DNA of 58,655 nt from Planctomycetota bacterium (GTDB taxonomy: Bacteria; Planctomycetota; MHYJ01; JACPTZ01): contig JACPTZ010000064.1 of NCBI GenBank assembly GCA_016192525.1, positions 1-58,655 of the forward strand. The letters run 5' to 3'. The notes below the pieces were generated by a model, which searched no databases, was not told where the DNA came from, and saw nothing but the letters and a program-made list of their open reading frames with translations. Below, piece after piece: positions 1 through 10,300 of this stretch (positions within the stretch are counted from its first letter, which is position 1; each line of letters opens with the position of its first letter). Position numbers and translations under genes: made by a program.

Positions 1-770
1 TCGGCCCAAGACTCCATATTCCACCTGAACCACTCGACTGCGGAGGCTGCACTTGAGGCCTCCTTGCCGATCTCTCCCAGAGTCCGCACGATCGTCAGTG
101 GAAGGTCGTTGTCATTCCGCAGCAAGACGTAGACGGAATTGTCGACGTAGTTGTCGCGTATCCTCAACGCTTTCGCCAAGGCGGGCACGGCGTCGCGGGC
201 TGGGGGACCGATGTTGCCCAGCGATTCAGCCGCCGCGATCCTGACCCGGATGTCCTTGTCGTCCTCGATCGCGTCCACCAGCGCCGCCACGACTGTTTTC
301 GAACTCTCCGTCTGCAACCCGAGAACCCGTGCGGCACCCCAGCGCATGCCCCAATCCTTGTCTTTGAGATCCGCAATCAGGGCCGACTCTTCGGCTGGAC
401 CCATTCCCTTCAAAGTAGATTCCGCCGCCTTCATGGCCTCGCGGCACTTGTCTCCGGCCATCGCGTCATGTTCGGCCCAAGACTCCATATTCCACCTGAA
501 CCACTCGACTGCGGAGGCTGCACTTGAGGCCTCCTTGCCGATCTCTCCCAGAGTCCGCACGATCGTCAGTGGAAGGTCGTTGTCATTCCGGAGCAAGACG
601 TACACGGAATTGTCGACGTAGTTGTCGCGTATCCTCAACACTCTCGCCAAGGCGGGCACGGCGTCGCGGGCATGGGAACCGATGTTGCCCAGTGCTACGG
701 CCGCTGCGACTTTCTCCGGGATGCGCTTGGAGTTCTCGAGCGCGTCCACCAACGCCGGTACCCTTTTCGC
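1..770 (-). repeat. In-frame tandem duplication of a 157-codon HEAT module
   Basis: Bases 1 to about 195 recur at 472 to about 666 with only a handful of substitutions; similarity then falls but is still traceable to about 300 and 770. The offset is 471 bases, exactly 157 codons, so the duplication keeps the reading frame and doubles a HEAT-like block of the kinase C-terminus. The left copy continues beyond the window, so more units may exist. Confidence 0.9.
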
Positions 771-3700
771 ATCCTCGATGTACCTCAGCAGCCCGTCTGC
801 CTCCCCTTTCCGGGGCCAAATCGCCAGCGCATCGGAGACGGCCGTGGCACCACCCGGCCAGTCCTTCGCCTTGATGCATTCCTCCGCGCGCTTGACGGCT
901 TCCGCGTACTTCGCTTTCGCCTGCTCGATCTCGCGTTTCAATCCCAGCGCCTTCTCGTCGTCCGTTTTCGCCTTGAGCGCGGTGTTGACGGAGATCATCG
1001 CGTTGTCCAGGTCCTTCTCGTTGATCTGCCGTTCGGCATCCGTCACCGCGGTGTGATAAGAGCGCTCCCGCTCCACCTCTGCCTCAATCTCGCGCCTCAG
1101 GCCCAGGGCCTTTTCATCCGGCTTCTCCTCGATCGCCCTCTTCACGGCGGCCAGCGCCTTGTCCCACTCCTTTGCCTGAATCAGTTGTTGTGTCTCGTCG
1201 ATGGCCGCCTGATAGCGATGTTCCCTTGCCGCCGCCAGTTCCTTCCTGCATTCCGCCACCGCCTCTCGAAGCGTCTTCGCGGCCGCGATACCCGGATCGA
1301 TCACCTCCGCCTCCGCCACTTTTCGCTCCGCCTTGTCCGGATCGCTTCCCTTCAGGGCGACGTAACCCTCTGAGAGCGCCTTGCCGGCCTGCGCCTCGGC
1401 GATCCGGTCCAACTGCGCCGAAGCATCGGTGTAGAGTGCCGCCTGCTTGTAGTCGCGGATGGCTTCATCCCACACCTCCGGCAGGACCGTCTCAGGTCCC
1501 TCACGGGTCTTCTCCTGCGCCGCCGCGGAGAGCGTCTCGAAGGCATCTTTCCGGAAGGCCGTGCTCGCATGAAACAGATCGGCATCGTCCTTGAGGACGT
1601 CCTTCAGCGTCGCCAGGAACGCCGCGCCCGAAGCGAAGTCCGGTTTCTTCCGGAACGCCTCGACCTCCGCGAAAGCGGCCTCCTTCAGCGCCTTCTCCAC
1701 TTCCGTCGCCTCCGGAAAGAACGGCGCCAACTCCGGCCCCGGTCCGAAGAGTCGCCGCGCTTCCTTCAGCGTCGAGAACGCCTCCAGCCACTTCCCCCGT
1801 GCGCCTTGCTCCCGCGCCGTCCCGAGGAGGAGGCCTATGCGGGCCTGCTTGTCCAGCCCCGATTTCTCATCGAGATTGACGGCGAACGAGCCCACTCCCT
1901 CCAGGGCGTCCAGCGCCTTCTGGAATTCGCGCCCGACAATGTGTTGCCGCGCCGCCTGCATCCCCGACCGGTTCGCGAACGCCGCCTGCCCCGTCCATGC
2001 CGCGGCCAGGAGCGCCAGCACGGCCGTGACGGCGAGGGCCTTCTTCCGCCTCGATCGCGACCGTCCGCGTCGAGCCTCCTCCAGTCTCGCCGAGAGCGCG
2101 GGATCGGGCCGCAGGGCGAGCGCTCTTCCGAACGCCTCGATCGCCTCTGCGTAACGCCGCTCTCCGAGACGCGCCTCGCCGATCTTGCGCTGCTCCTCCA
2201 ACATCTTGAGGGCCGTCTCAGCTTCGGACCTGATCCGGCCCGCCCCCGGATGCGCGGGATCGATCTCCAATGTCTCCTTCGTCTGGGCGATCGCCTCCTC
2301 GTATCGCCTCGCCCCGTGCGCCGCTCCCGCGGCGCACGCCAACTTCTCCGCCTTCGCGATTTCGGCCTCCGCCACCTGCCGGATCGCCGACGCCTCCGGG
2401 CGTCCCTTCCGCAGCGTCTCGATCCTGCCGCACGTCTCGATGACCGTGCGCCACTCTTTGCGTTGCGACTGCTCCGCGGCCTCCTTCATCAGCGCGTCCA
2501 GCGCGGCCTTCGCCTCCTCCGCGCGACGCAGGCCTTCCTTTGCCTTCGCGTCGCCCGGGGCCTTCGAGAGGATCTGCCCCCAAAGGGTCTTCGCCTTCTC
2601 GAAATCGCCCTGCCCGTGCGCCGCTTCCGCGGCGCACTCCAACTCGCGGAGGGCCGCCTGCCCGGCGAGCTCTGCTTGCCTGGCCGCCTCCGCCTTCGCG
2701 GCGATCTCGCGCGCCGCCTTCAGGTCCGGGTCGAGTGCGAGGGCGCGACGGGCCAAGTCGATCACCTTCGCGTAGTCGCCGTCGCCGTGCGCCGCTTCCG
2801 CCTTCGCCCTCCGGGCTGCGGCGGACGAGCCCGCGGCGCGCTCCAACTCGCGGAAGGCCGCTTCCGCGGCGCTCTCGAGACGCGCGGCCTCCTCCTTCCG
2901 GCGGCGGACGTCCCTGGCCTGCCGTTTCTCCGGCAAGACCTTCATCGCCCGCAGCGCCTCCTCGTCCTTGGGGTTCAGCGCCAAGACCTCCCGGTACGTC
3001 TTCTCCGCCTCCTCGTACCGTTCCTCCTTCTCGAGCGACGCCGCCTGCGATCGCGCACGCGCCCGTCGCGCCTGCAGATCCGCGACCTCCTTGCGTCCGC
3101 GCTGCGCCTCTTCGCTCTCCGGGTCGAGTGCGATCGCCCGCTGGTATTCCGCCTCGGCCCGGCCGAATTCTCCCGCTTCCCGACACTGCTTCGCCCGAGC
3201 GAGACACTCCTGCACCTCGCGCCAGACGGAGACGTTCAGCCCGCACCCCATGCAATGTTTCGTCCCCGTCCGGATCTCGCGCTTGCACTTGGGACAGGGC
3301 TCGAAGAGTCCGGCCCCGCACTTCTCGCAGAATCGCGCCTGCGGGGGATTTTCTTTCCCGCATCCCGAGCACGGCGCCTCGGGCGACGCCGCGGGGCGCG
3401 CCGCCGCGGGCTCTCCCTTCGCCGCGCCGTGCGCCGCTCCCGCGGCGCACTCCAACGCCTCCCGGAACTCCCTGACGCTCTCGTGCCGTTCCTCCATCCC
3501 CGCCGTCGCCCGGTCGATCACGTCCCGGATCGATTCCGGCACCTTTTCGAGCCGCATCCTCGTCGGGCGCTCCCCGGCGAGCAGATGATAGAGCATCGCT
3601 CCGAGGGCGTAGATATCGCTCCGGTATTCCACGACTCCGCCCTCTTCCTGCTCCGGCGACATGTACCCCGACGAGCCGATCCGCTCCGCCGTCGCCACGC

Positions 3701-4397
3701 CCATCCCTCGCGCCAGTCCGAAGTCCGAGATCTTGATCTCCCCCGTCTTCGAGATCAGCACGTTGCCCGGCTTCACGTCGCGATGGATCACCCCTTTCTT
3801 GTGCGCGTAGATCAGCCCCTCGCACACGGGCAGGAGGACCTCCATGGCGCCCTTGAGGTCCAGTTTCCGCTCCCGATGCAGCCGATCGTAGAGGCTTTCG
3901 CCCTCCACGTACTGCATCACGAGGCACGGGCCGGAGTCGGTCGTCGGAAGCCAGTCGTAGACCGCCACGATGTTCTTGTGCTCCAGCTTCGCGATCGTCT
4001 GCGCCTCCGCCTGGAACCGCGCGAGGGCGTCCAGCGAGATCCCCAGTACGAACTTGATCGCCACGACCCTGTTGAGGCGAGTGTCCTTCGCCCGATAGAC
4101 GGCCCCCATTCCGCCCTCGCCGAGTTTCGCCTCGATCCGGAACCGTTCGGCCACGACGGTCCCCTCCGCAAGTGTGGAGGACGCCACGGGGGCGCGGTAG
4201 GGAACGGTCTGCATCCCGATCCGGGACGATCCGACCATCGGGGGCGGCGTGGTGGCGGAGAAGTCGGGCGTGGGAGGCGCGGCGCCGCCCGCCGGGGGGA
4301 GGGGCGTCGGGGTGCGCTGGGTCTTCAGGTCCCGCCCGCACCCGGTGCAGTAGACGCCGTCATCGGGATTCGGAGATCGGCAATAGGAGCAGAACAT
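1..4397 (-). CDS. Transmembrane Ser/Thr kinase with zinc ribbons, TPRs and C-terminal HEAT repeats (3' end outside window)
   Basis: Predicted membrane Ser/Thr protein kinase. The reading frame is read open from the ATG at 4397 to base 1, so about 1465 codons are visible and the C-terminus is missing. Parts in order: zinc ribbon (C3, C6, C17, C20); kinase domain about 88-310 with glycine loop GEGGMGAVY, catalytic HRDVKPGN and DFG; two further zinc ribbons about 335-390; Ala/Glu-rich TPR/coiled-coil to about 775; one membrane helix about 782-802 after a basic stretch; more TPR-like helices; HEAT repeats from about 1200. The kinase should be cytoplasmic and the HEAT part across the membrane (inference). 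The start is supported by MFCSYC, shared with its paralogues, and GGAG 7 bases upstream. It follows the FHA gene by 15 bases, so both are probably one operon and the FHA protein a likely partner. Confidence 0.93.
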   Translation of the reverse strand, partial: MFCSYCRSPNPDDGVYCTGCGRDLKTQRTPTPLPPAGGAAPPTPDFSATTPPPMVGSSRIGMQTVPYRAPVASSTLAEGTVVAERFRIEAKLGEGGMGAVYRAKDTRLNRVVAIKFVLGISLDALARFQAEAQTIAKLEHKNIVAVYDWLPTTDSGPCLVMQYVEGESLYDRLHRERKLDLKGAMEVLLPVCEGLIYAHKKGVIHRDVKPGNVLISKTGEIKISDFGLARGMGVATAERIGSSGYMSPEQEEGGVVEYRSDIYALGAMLYHLLAGERPTRMRLEKVPESIRDVIDRATAGMEERHESVREFREALECAAGAAHGAAKGEPAAARPAASPEAPCSGCGKENPPQARFCEKCGAGLFEPCPKCKREIRTGTKHCMGCGLNVSVWREVQECLARAKQCREAGEFGRAEAEYQRAIALDPESEEAQRGRKEVADLQARRARARSQAASLEKEERYEEAEKTYREVLALNPKDEEALRAMKVLPEKRQARDVRRRKEEAARLESAAEAAFRELERAAGSSAAARRAKAEAAHGDGDYAKVIDLARRALALDPDLKAAREIAAKAEAARQAELAGQAALRELECAAEAAHGQGDFEKAKTLWGQILSKAPGDAKAKEGLRRAEEAKAALDALMKEAAEQSQRKEWRTVIETCGRIETLRKGRPEASAIRQVAEAEIAKAEKLACAAGAAHGARRYEEAIAQTKETLEIDPAHPGAGRIRSEAETALKMLEEQRKIGEARLGERRYAEAIEAFGRALALRPDPALSARLEEARRGRSRSRRKKALAVTAVLALLAAAWTGQAAFANRSGMQAARQHIVGREFQKALDALEGVGSFAVNLDEKSGLDKQARIGLLLGTAREQGARGKWLEAFSTLKEARRLFGPGPELAPFFPEATEVEKALKEAAFAEVEAFRKKPDFASGAAFLATLKDVLKDDADLFHASTAFRKDAFETLSAAAQEKTREGPETVLPEVWDEAIRDYKQAALYTDASAQLDRIAEAQAGKALSEGYVALKGSDPDKAERKVAEAEVIDPGIAAAKTLREAVAECRKELAAAREHRYQAAIDETQQLIQAKEWDKALAAVKRAIEEKPDEKALGLRREIEAEVERERSYHTAVTDAERQINEKDLDNAMISVNTALKAKTDDEKALGLKREIEQAKAKYAEAVKRAEECIKAKDWPGGATAVSDALAIWPRKGEADGLLRYIEDAKRVPALVDALENSKRIPEKVAAAVALGNIGSHARDAVPALARVLRIRDNYVDNSVYVLLRNDNDLPLTIVRTLGEIGKEASSAASAVEWFRWNMESWAEHDAMAGDKCREAMKAAESTLKGMGPAEESALIADLKDKDWGMRWGAARVLGLQTESSKTVVAALVDAIEDDKDIRVRIAAAESLGNIGPPARDAVPALAKALRIRDNYVDNSVYVLLRNDNDLPLTIVRTLGEIGKEASSAASAVEWFRWNMESWA
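2797..2825. repeat. 29-base palindromic element inside kinase gene (copy 1)
   Basis: TCCGCC at 2797-2802 pairs with GGCGGA at 2820-2825, and GCCC pairs with GGGC inside; flanking GCGCCGC and GCGGCGC extend the symmetry. The same element sits at 15654-15682 in the kinase gene 13368-16820, but in another reading frame. Here it is read as Ala/Arg-rich residues of the TPR region. Confidence 0.75.
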
Positions 4398-4412
4398 GGG
4401 ATCACTCCAAAT

Positions 4413-6050
4413 CTAGATCGACTTGAAGTCCGCAGGACGCACGGCGTCCACGTTCACGACCGTCGAACCCATCGTGATCCGGCTCCCCGGGGCGAGCGGG
4501 AAGTACTCGCCGGGTCCGAGGGATCGACCGTCGGCCAGCGTCTCGGACTCGTCCCACTCGCAGTCGGCGACGAAGAACTCTCCGCGATAATAGGCCAGTC
4601 GGGCATGGACCGGCGCGACTCCGGGCAAGGGCACCCAGATCGGGTTGTCGGGATTCGACCCGATCGTGGCCTGCCGCAAGACCATCGCATACGTGTGCTC
4701 GGGGGCGTTCCTGAGTCGGCGAAGCCGGACGGCGTCCACCGCGCCCGCATGTTCGAGTCCGACGGCCGGGTTGGGCCCGCCGCCCGATCCTGTTCCCCGC
4801 GCCACGGAGGGATCCAGTTCCAGGGCCGTCGGCGCCTCGCTTCCACGGAATACGCGCACGTCCAGTTCCAAAACGTGCTCCGAGAGGGCCATCGTGGCCA
4901 AGTCTGTGCCGAGCGGAGCTGTGGTGCCGCCGACCAGCCGATGGTCCCCGAGCCAGGTTCCCTGGCGACTGCCGAGGTCGGTGACGGACACGTGCCCTGC
5001 TGGATCCACCCGCAGGAGCGCATGCACCGCGCTGATCGACGACGTCCGCGCCCAGTTGTCCGGATCGACCTGCGGTCCGCGGCAGGGGAGTGCCCGCACG
5101 ACGAAATCGGTGCGTGTGCCCTTATCCGACGAGCCGTCCTCCCGCCCGAGGATGGCCTCCGACCGGGCCAGGCAGAAGACACGGTGCTCCCGGACGCCGT
5201 CACTCCACGAGAGGCGCAGCCGGTCCATCTTCTCGCGACGCGCGGCCTCTACGATCCGCGGCGCGGCCGGTGTCCGGCTCCCCGACTTGCGTCGTTCGCG
5301 TTCCCGGCTCGATTCCTCCGTGTCGAGCAACAGCTTGATGGCTTCCCAGTACACCGACGGACCGGATCGCCTTGGGTCCTTTCCGGCGGCACGGTCCACA
5401 TCGAGCTTCACCTCCGCGCCGTATTCGGCTACGACATTTCCGTGGATGGTGACCCCGACCGCCGTCGGCGGCGTCTCAGGCTTGTTCACGTTGAGGAGGA
5501 GTCCATGGTGGGGCATGGAGTAGATCATGACATCACTGAGGTTCTCCAGGTCCTCGACGGTCATACGCAGCAGATCGACGTTGTGCTCGCCCGCGTTCTC
5601 CGGCTTGAATGAGAAGGTGAATACTTGCTGCCGGTCGCCGGGGTGCAGTTTGAATGTGACGCGCCGCTCCTCATTCTCAAGCTTCACGAAATGGATCTTC
5701 AGCTCGAGAGTCACGTTGAGGTGCCGTTGTCCCGAAATATGCGTGGCCCGGAAGCGGAGGACGCTGCTTTGGGACTGGACATACGGCTTGTTCATCTCCA
5801 CTTCGACCAAGACCTCCTCCTTCCGGTCCTCGTAGCGCGTGGATCGACCGGGCCCCGCATTGGAGGAGAGCGGGGGAGGAGGCGTTGAGCCGGCCAGGAG
5901 GGGCGGCGTTGGGAGAGGGGCCGCTGCGTCGGCCGGCGGGTCCGGTGGGGCCGCGGGCTCAAGCGGTTTCAGATGCCCGCCGCAGGCGTCGCAAAAGCGC
6001 GAGTCCGGGGGGAGCGAACGCTTGCACGTGGGGCACTCGATCATGTTCAT
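4413..6050 (-). CDS. Zinc-ribbon protein with two FHA-like domains
   Basis: About 545 residues. The N-terminus has a zinc ribbon (CPTCKRSLPPDSRFCDACGG), then a Pro/Ala linker, a beta-rich region of unknown family about 80-270, and two FHA-like domains. The first (about 290-400) shows the FHA signature ILGRED...SAVHALL...DLGSRQGTWLGD; the second, near the C-terminus, has ATIGSNPDNPIWVP and PVHARL. FHA domains bind phosphothreonine, so this is a natural reader of the kinase encoded 15 bases downstream. No membrane segment or signal peptide is seen. Start at 6050 is chosen because its ATGA overlaps the stop of the small upstream ORF; an ATG two codons later is also possible. An in-frame extension upstream reads the same DNA as the small zinc-ribbon ORF and is unlikely to be used. 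Confidence 0.88.
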   Translation of the reverse strand: MNMIECPTCKRSLPPDSRFCDACGGHLKPLEPAAPPDPPADAAAPLPTPPLLAGSTPPPPLSSNAGPGRSTRYEDRKEEVLVEVEMNKPYVQSQSSVLRFRATHISGQRHLNVTLELKIHFVKLENEERRVTFKLHPGDRQQVFTFSFKPENAGEHNVDLLRMTVEDLENLSDVMIYSMPHHGLLLNVNKPETPPTAVGVTIHGNVVAEYGAEVKLDVDRAAGKDPRRSGPSVYWEAIKLLLDTEESSRERERRKSGSRTPAAPRIVEAARREKMDRLRLSWSDGVREHRVFCLARSEAILGREDGSSDKGTRTDFVVRALPCRGPQVDPDNWARTSSISAVHALLRVDPAGHVSVTDLGSRQGTWLGDHRLVGGTTAPLGTDLATMALSEHVLELDVRVFRGSEAPTALELDPSVARGTGSGGGPNPAVGLEHAGAVDAVRLRRLRNAPEHTYAMVLRQATIGSNPDNPIWVPLPGVAPVHARLAYYRGEFFVADCEWDESETLADGRSLGPGEYFPLAPGSRITMGSTVVNVDAVRPADFKSI

Positions 6051-6169
6051 GGAGCGGCCCTCGTTCGACGGCGCGGTATCGGCTTGCGATGGGTCTTCGG
6101 GTCCCGCCCGCACCCGGTGCAGTAGACGCCGTCATCGGGATTGGGGGATCGGCAGTAGGAGCAGAACAT
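6047..6169 (-). CDS. 40-residue zinc-ribbon ORF, copy of the kinase N-terminus
   Basis: The ORF begins with [20 protein letters not shown], the same zinc ribbon that opens the kinases at 4397 and 16820, then ends after a short basic tail. About 75 bases are nearly identical in all three places. Its stop TGA overlaps the FHA gene start as ATGA, so it could be translated and coupled to FHA synthesis. It may be a genuine small zinc-ribbon peptide, or a partial duplication of a kinase 5' end that brought its start signals to the FHA gene. The sequence alone does not decide. Confidence 0.5.
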   Translation of the reverse strand: MFCSYCRSPNPDDGVYCTGCGRDPKTHRKPIPRRRTRAAP

Positions 6170-6342
6170 AGCACGTCCTGTCAGCGTGAGAATGCAGCGT
6201 GTCTGAGCCCATCCGGCCGTTTCGGCCGCGCACTGTTCCACTGTTCCTCTTTGTCCAAGGCCGTCTCCTACTGTGTACACTTGCCCGGACGCTCATGATG
6301 TCGTCCAAGTCACCAAACCAACGCAACCGAGAGTCTTTTTGA

Positions 6343-6371
6343 TTGACAGAGTAGGGCGCGTGGAGTACGCA
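6343..6371 (+). promoter_or_regulatory. Possible sigma-70-type promoter for the lipoprotein gene
   Basis: A perfect TTGACA at 6343-6348 is followed after 17 bases by TACGCA, a weak -10. It lies in the divergent gap, 46 bases before the ATG at 6417, which has a strong AGGAGGT ribosome site. Confidence 0.3.
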
Positions 6372-6416
6372 ATTCGATAGGAGCCTTGTGGACTCCCATT
6401 CAGGAGGTGAACTTCC

Positions 6417-7235
6417 ATGGAGAAGTCTACCCTTTCCGTCGTCGAGCAGACAATCATCGGATCGCTGGTTGTTTCCGACAGATGCGATTACAAAGATGAC
6501 GCACAAGACCCTCCTAGGCCCGGATGCAGTGGAGGCGAGACAGCAGCAGGAATCCGACCACCTCATCGTGAGCGGGCACGAAACCAGCCTGCACCTCGCT
6601 TCCAGCGGTACTGGCCCGTCCACATCGCACGTTCTGCACCAGTGTTGTGTCTCTCAGCCCTGCTTGTTGGCTGCAATTTCGGGATCGATCCCAAGTATGA
6701 CAATTGGCCACAGCCCGGGCCCGGGGTCCCGGTGCGCAACCCCGTCGAGCAAGATCCGCACAGCAGTCCCCCGAAGTCGACAAGCCCGTCTCTTGAGGAA
6801 TGGAGTGACCAGTTGGAGGCAATTCCACACACGACCGAGGACTATCGACCTCAGCCCATTCCCCGAAAACGGGCACGAGAGTACCTTACCGATCTCCTTC
6901 TGGACCACAGGCGCCAGTGGAACGCAGAATTCCATGATGCAAGGCTCGCAAGCGTCCTAGTTACGGACAGCGCCTTCGGGCTAAACACAGAAGACGGACG
7001 TAGCGTTGTCTGGGAATTCTCGCAACTGCAAAACCTGCACGTCACGCACTATCGCCATGGTGACGAAGATTCCTCAAACTTGTCCGCACACGCTAGGCGA
7101 GCGATGCGAGCATTCGGGCAAGAAAACTGGGAGATATCGTGGGAAGTCGCAGGGAGGGCGAATAACATGCCCTGCGGGAGCTTCGAGAAGGCGAAGAAGG
7201 CGGCTGATGCCATCGTAACCCTGAGGAACAGGTAA
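6417..7235 (+). CDS. Hypothetical lipoprotein-like protein
   Basis: The only plus-strand gene inside the kinase island. ATG 6417 has an AGGAGGT ribosome site 7-8 bases upstream. A hydrophobic stretch ending LSALLVGC at about residue 83-90 looks like a lipobox but lies far from the start; either the true start is downstream or the first 60-odd residues are not real. The C-terminal half looks most protein-like and weakly recalls a small PH-like fold (DSAFGLNTEDGRSVVWEFSQ, then a helix with GSFEKAKKAADAIVTL); this is a guess from pattern only. Base composition is less GC-rich than the kinases around it, which might mean separate origin. It ends facing the kinase gene 7349-12244. Confidence 0.55.
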   Translation: MEKSTLSVVEQTIIGSLVVSDRCDYKDDAQDPPRPGCSGGETAAGIRPPHRERARNQPAPRFQRYWPVHIARSAPVLCLSALLVGCNFGIDPKYDNWPQPGPGVPVRNPVEQDPHSSPPKSTSPSLEEWSDQLEAIPHTTEDYRPQPIPRKRAREYLTDLLLDHRRQWNAEFHDARLASVLVTDSAFGLNTEDGRSVVWEFSQLQNLHVTHYRHGDEDSSNLSAHARRAMRAFGQENWEISWEVAGRANNMPCGSFEKAKKAADAIVTLRNR

Positions 7236-7348
7236 AGGCACTCTCATGTGCCGGCTGGTCCGGCGGCGCCCACTGTTCGGCTAGCGGGTTCTCACCTCGG
7301 CCACGCCACCCCTTCGAGCACAATGAGCCAAAGGACTCGACAGATTGT

Positions 7349-10300
7349 CTAGCGCAACACGGCCCGAAGGCCCACGTTTGCAAAGCGATCAGAAGGTCTA
7401 GCCTTGTGGCGGGCCGCGGAGTCGGTCGAGTCGGGATCGTCATTCCAGGAACCGCCGCGCATGACGCGGTCGTCCCCGGTTCTTGCTCCTTCCGGGTCCG
7501 TGATGGCGACCGCCCCATACTCCCCGTACCAATCCTCGCACCACTCCCACACATTCCCGTGCATGTCATACAGCGCCCACCCGTTCGGCTTCTTCCCTCC
7601 CACAGGGTGCGTCTTGCCCTCTGAGTTGCCCTTGACCCAAGCATACTCCTCCAGATCCCCCTCAAAGTTCCCGAAACTCCACATACCCACACTTCCCGCC
7701 CGACAAGCAAATTCCCACTCCGCTTCAGTCGGCAACCCGAACGACTTCCCCGCGATCTGGTCCTTCACCTTCCCGTTCAGCTTTCCTAGAAACGTCTTGC
7801 AGTCCTCCCACGATATTGCCTCCACTGGCAGGTCGTCTCCCCTGAAGTTCAAGGGATTCGCCCCCATCACCGCCCTCCACTGCCTCTGCGTCACCTCGGT
7901 CTCAGCAATCCAGTAGTCCTTCGTCAGGGTCACCTTACGCACCGGGCTACTTTGGACGAACTCTCTCGAGCCCATCATGAACTCCCCTGCCGAGATCAAC
8001 ACCAACCGCATCTTCACGTCATTCGGGACGTCCAGCCATACAGTCGCAACACCTCCGCTCCACATCTTATCTTCCACTTCCGCCAGGAACGATCTCGCTG
8101 TTGCGTCGTTCGGTTTCACCCCAAGCGCCTCCATCACCGCAGCCACGGCCCCCGGCCAATCCTTCGAAGTCACACCCCCCCTCGCTCGCTCCATCGCCCG
8201 GGCGTACCCGACCTCGCGCCCCGTGAGGTCTTTCAACGCTGTCGCGGTCGCATCCCCCGCCTTCACCTCCAACGCTTTCGCGGTCGCATCGAGTGCCTTG
8301 CTCCATTCCTTGTCCACCATGGCAACGAGTGCGAGTTCGATAGCATCGTAGTAGCGACGTTCAACATCGAGCACCTTCGTCAATTCTGTGGCTGCCTTGT
8401 CACGCGGCTTTTCCGAAAGGGCCTCATCGACAGCGACGATTCCATCCGAGACCCATTTCTTGCATTGGCGAGCCAACTCGAGTTGTCCCTTGATGGCAGC
8501 CTCGCCATCCTGCTCCCTTCTCAGGCGTGCAATTGCCTTCGAGACGCTCTCCAGCCCCGCCTCCAGGTCGCATAACCCCTTCAGCGTGGTGCCCTTCCCC
8601 ATCGCATCCTCATATCGCTTCACCGCCTGCTCAATCTCGTCCTTCAGTCTCAGGGCTTTTGAGTCCGCAGACCTCTCGGCCAGAGCGGCACGCACGGCGA
8701 TCATCGCCTTGTCCCATTCCTTCGCTCGAATCTGCCGTTCGGCCTCGGCGATACCCTCCTGATAGCGCCGTTCTCTCGCCGCCTCCGCCACTTGGCGCTG
8801 TTCTTGGCGGTGCTTCGCCACAGTTTCGCGAAGCGGCTTGGCCTCGCCGTACCCGGGGACGAGTCCCTCCGCCTCCGAGACCATTCGCTCGGCCCCATCT
8901 GGGTCGCTCCTCCTGAGGGCCGCATACCCCTCGGCGACCAACTTCCCGGCCCTGGCCTCGTTCTTCCAACCCTCGACCTGGACGAGATCGTCTGCATATG
9001 GCGTCAATTCGCCGTACAACCTGATCGCTTCATCCCAAGCTTGCGACGGCGCAGCACTAGGGCCCTCCTTGATCTTCGCCTGGGCCTGCGCGAAAAGCGT
9101 TTGGAATGCGTGCCAGCGAAATCTCTTGGCCGCCTGGGCGACTTCCGAGTTTGCGGGGAATGACTCCCCGAGGCGGGTGAGAAGGGCCGTCCCCCCTTTG
9201 AAATCGCCCGATGTGCGGTGCGATTCCACGTCCTCCAACACTTTGGCCTTGATGGAGGTTTCCTCAGCAGTTTCGGCGCCGTTGAGGTTGGCAGCGGAAG
9301 GGTCTTCGCCCCAGCGCGACCGGCTCTCGCGGAGCGCGGAGATGGCCTTCTCCCACTCGCCGCCGCCAGCCAGACTTCGGGCATTATCGATCGCGACCCC
9401 GTAGTGGGCCCGGTTCTCCAGCGACGCCTTCTCCTGAGAATCGATCCCGAGCGTGCCGACGCGGTCAAGCGTCCCGAGCGCGTCGCCGAATCGCACTTCG
9501 GCGACCTCCTGCCTGGCTTGGACCAGTCCCGCAAGATTCTCGTAGACGACGTATCCCACCCACGCGATACCGGAGATGGCGATCACCGCCACACCCGCGA
9601 GCACTCTGGTCCGACGGCGACGCTTTTCCAGACGACGCACCTCTTCGAGCCGGGCCGCGAGCTTGGGGTTGGGTTGGATCTCGATCGCCTTCCCGAACGA
9701 CACGATCGCCTTCACGTAGAGGCGTCCTTGCAAGGCCGCCTCGCCCTTCCGCCAGTGCTCCTCGATAGCCCTGAGCGCCGATTCCGCTTTCGCCTTCACC
9801 TTCTTCGCCCGCTCGTTCCAAGGATCAACCGCAAGGACCTTCTGCGCAGCCTCCCGGGCCGCCTCGAAGAGCTTCTGACGCAGCATCCCATCCGCCTCAG
9901 CCGCTTTAGACTCCGCCTTCGCGACTTCGGCCTCCACTTGCGTGACGCGGACCGCGAGCTTCGGGTTGGGTTCGATTTCGATTGCCTTCCTGAATGAAGC
10001 AATCGCGTCGGCGTAGCGGCGCTCTCGCAGGGCTGCCTCACCCCTCCGCCAGAACTCCTCGACTGCCCTCAACGCCGCCTCGGCGTCGGCCTTCACCTTT
10101 TTCGCCCGTTCGTTTTCGGGATCGGCAGCCAAGACTGCCTGCGCAACGGCCCGGGCCGACTCGAAGGACTTCCCTCGCAGTATTCCCTCCGCGTTGGCCG
10201 CTTCCGGCTCCGCCTTCGCGATCTCGGCCTCCGCCATGTGCCGGATCGCCGACGCCTCCGGGTGTCCCTTCCGGAGCCCTTCGATCTTGACGCAGGTCGC

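Noticed and set aside
2218-4341. A 707-codon minus-strand frame overlapping the first kinase
   Set aside because: It is an out-of-frame shadow of the kinase gene; the true frame has kinase, zinc ribbon and HEAT motifs.
1569-5612. A 1347-codon open frame on the plus strand across the first kinase and FHA genes
   Set aside because: It lies antisense to two genes with clear domains; GC-rich third positions suppress stops on the opposite strand. The translation is Arg/Leu-rich without any domain.
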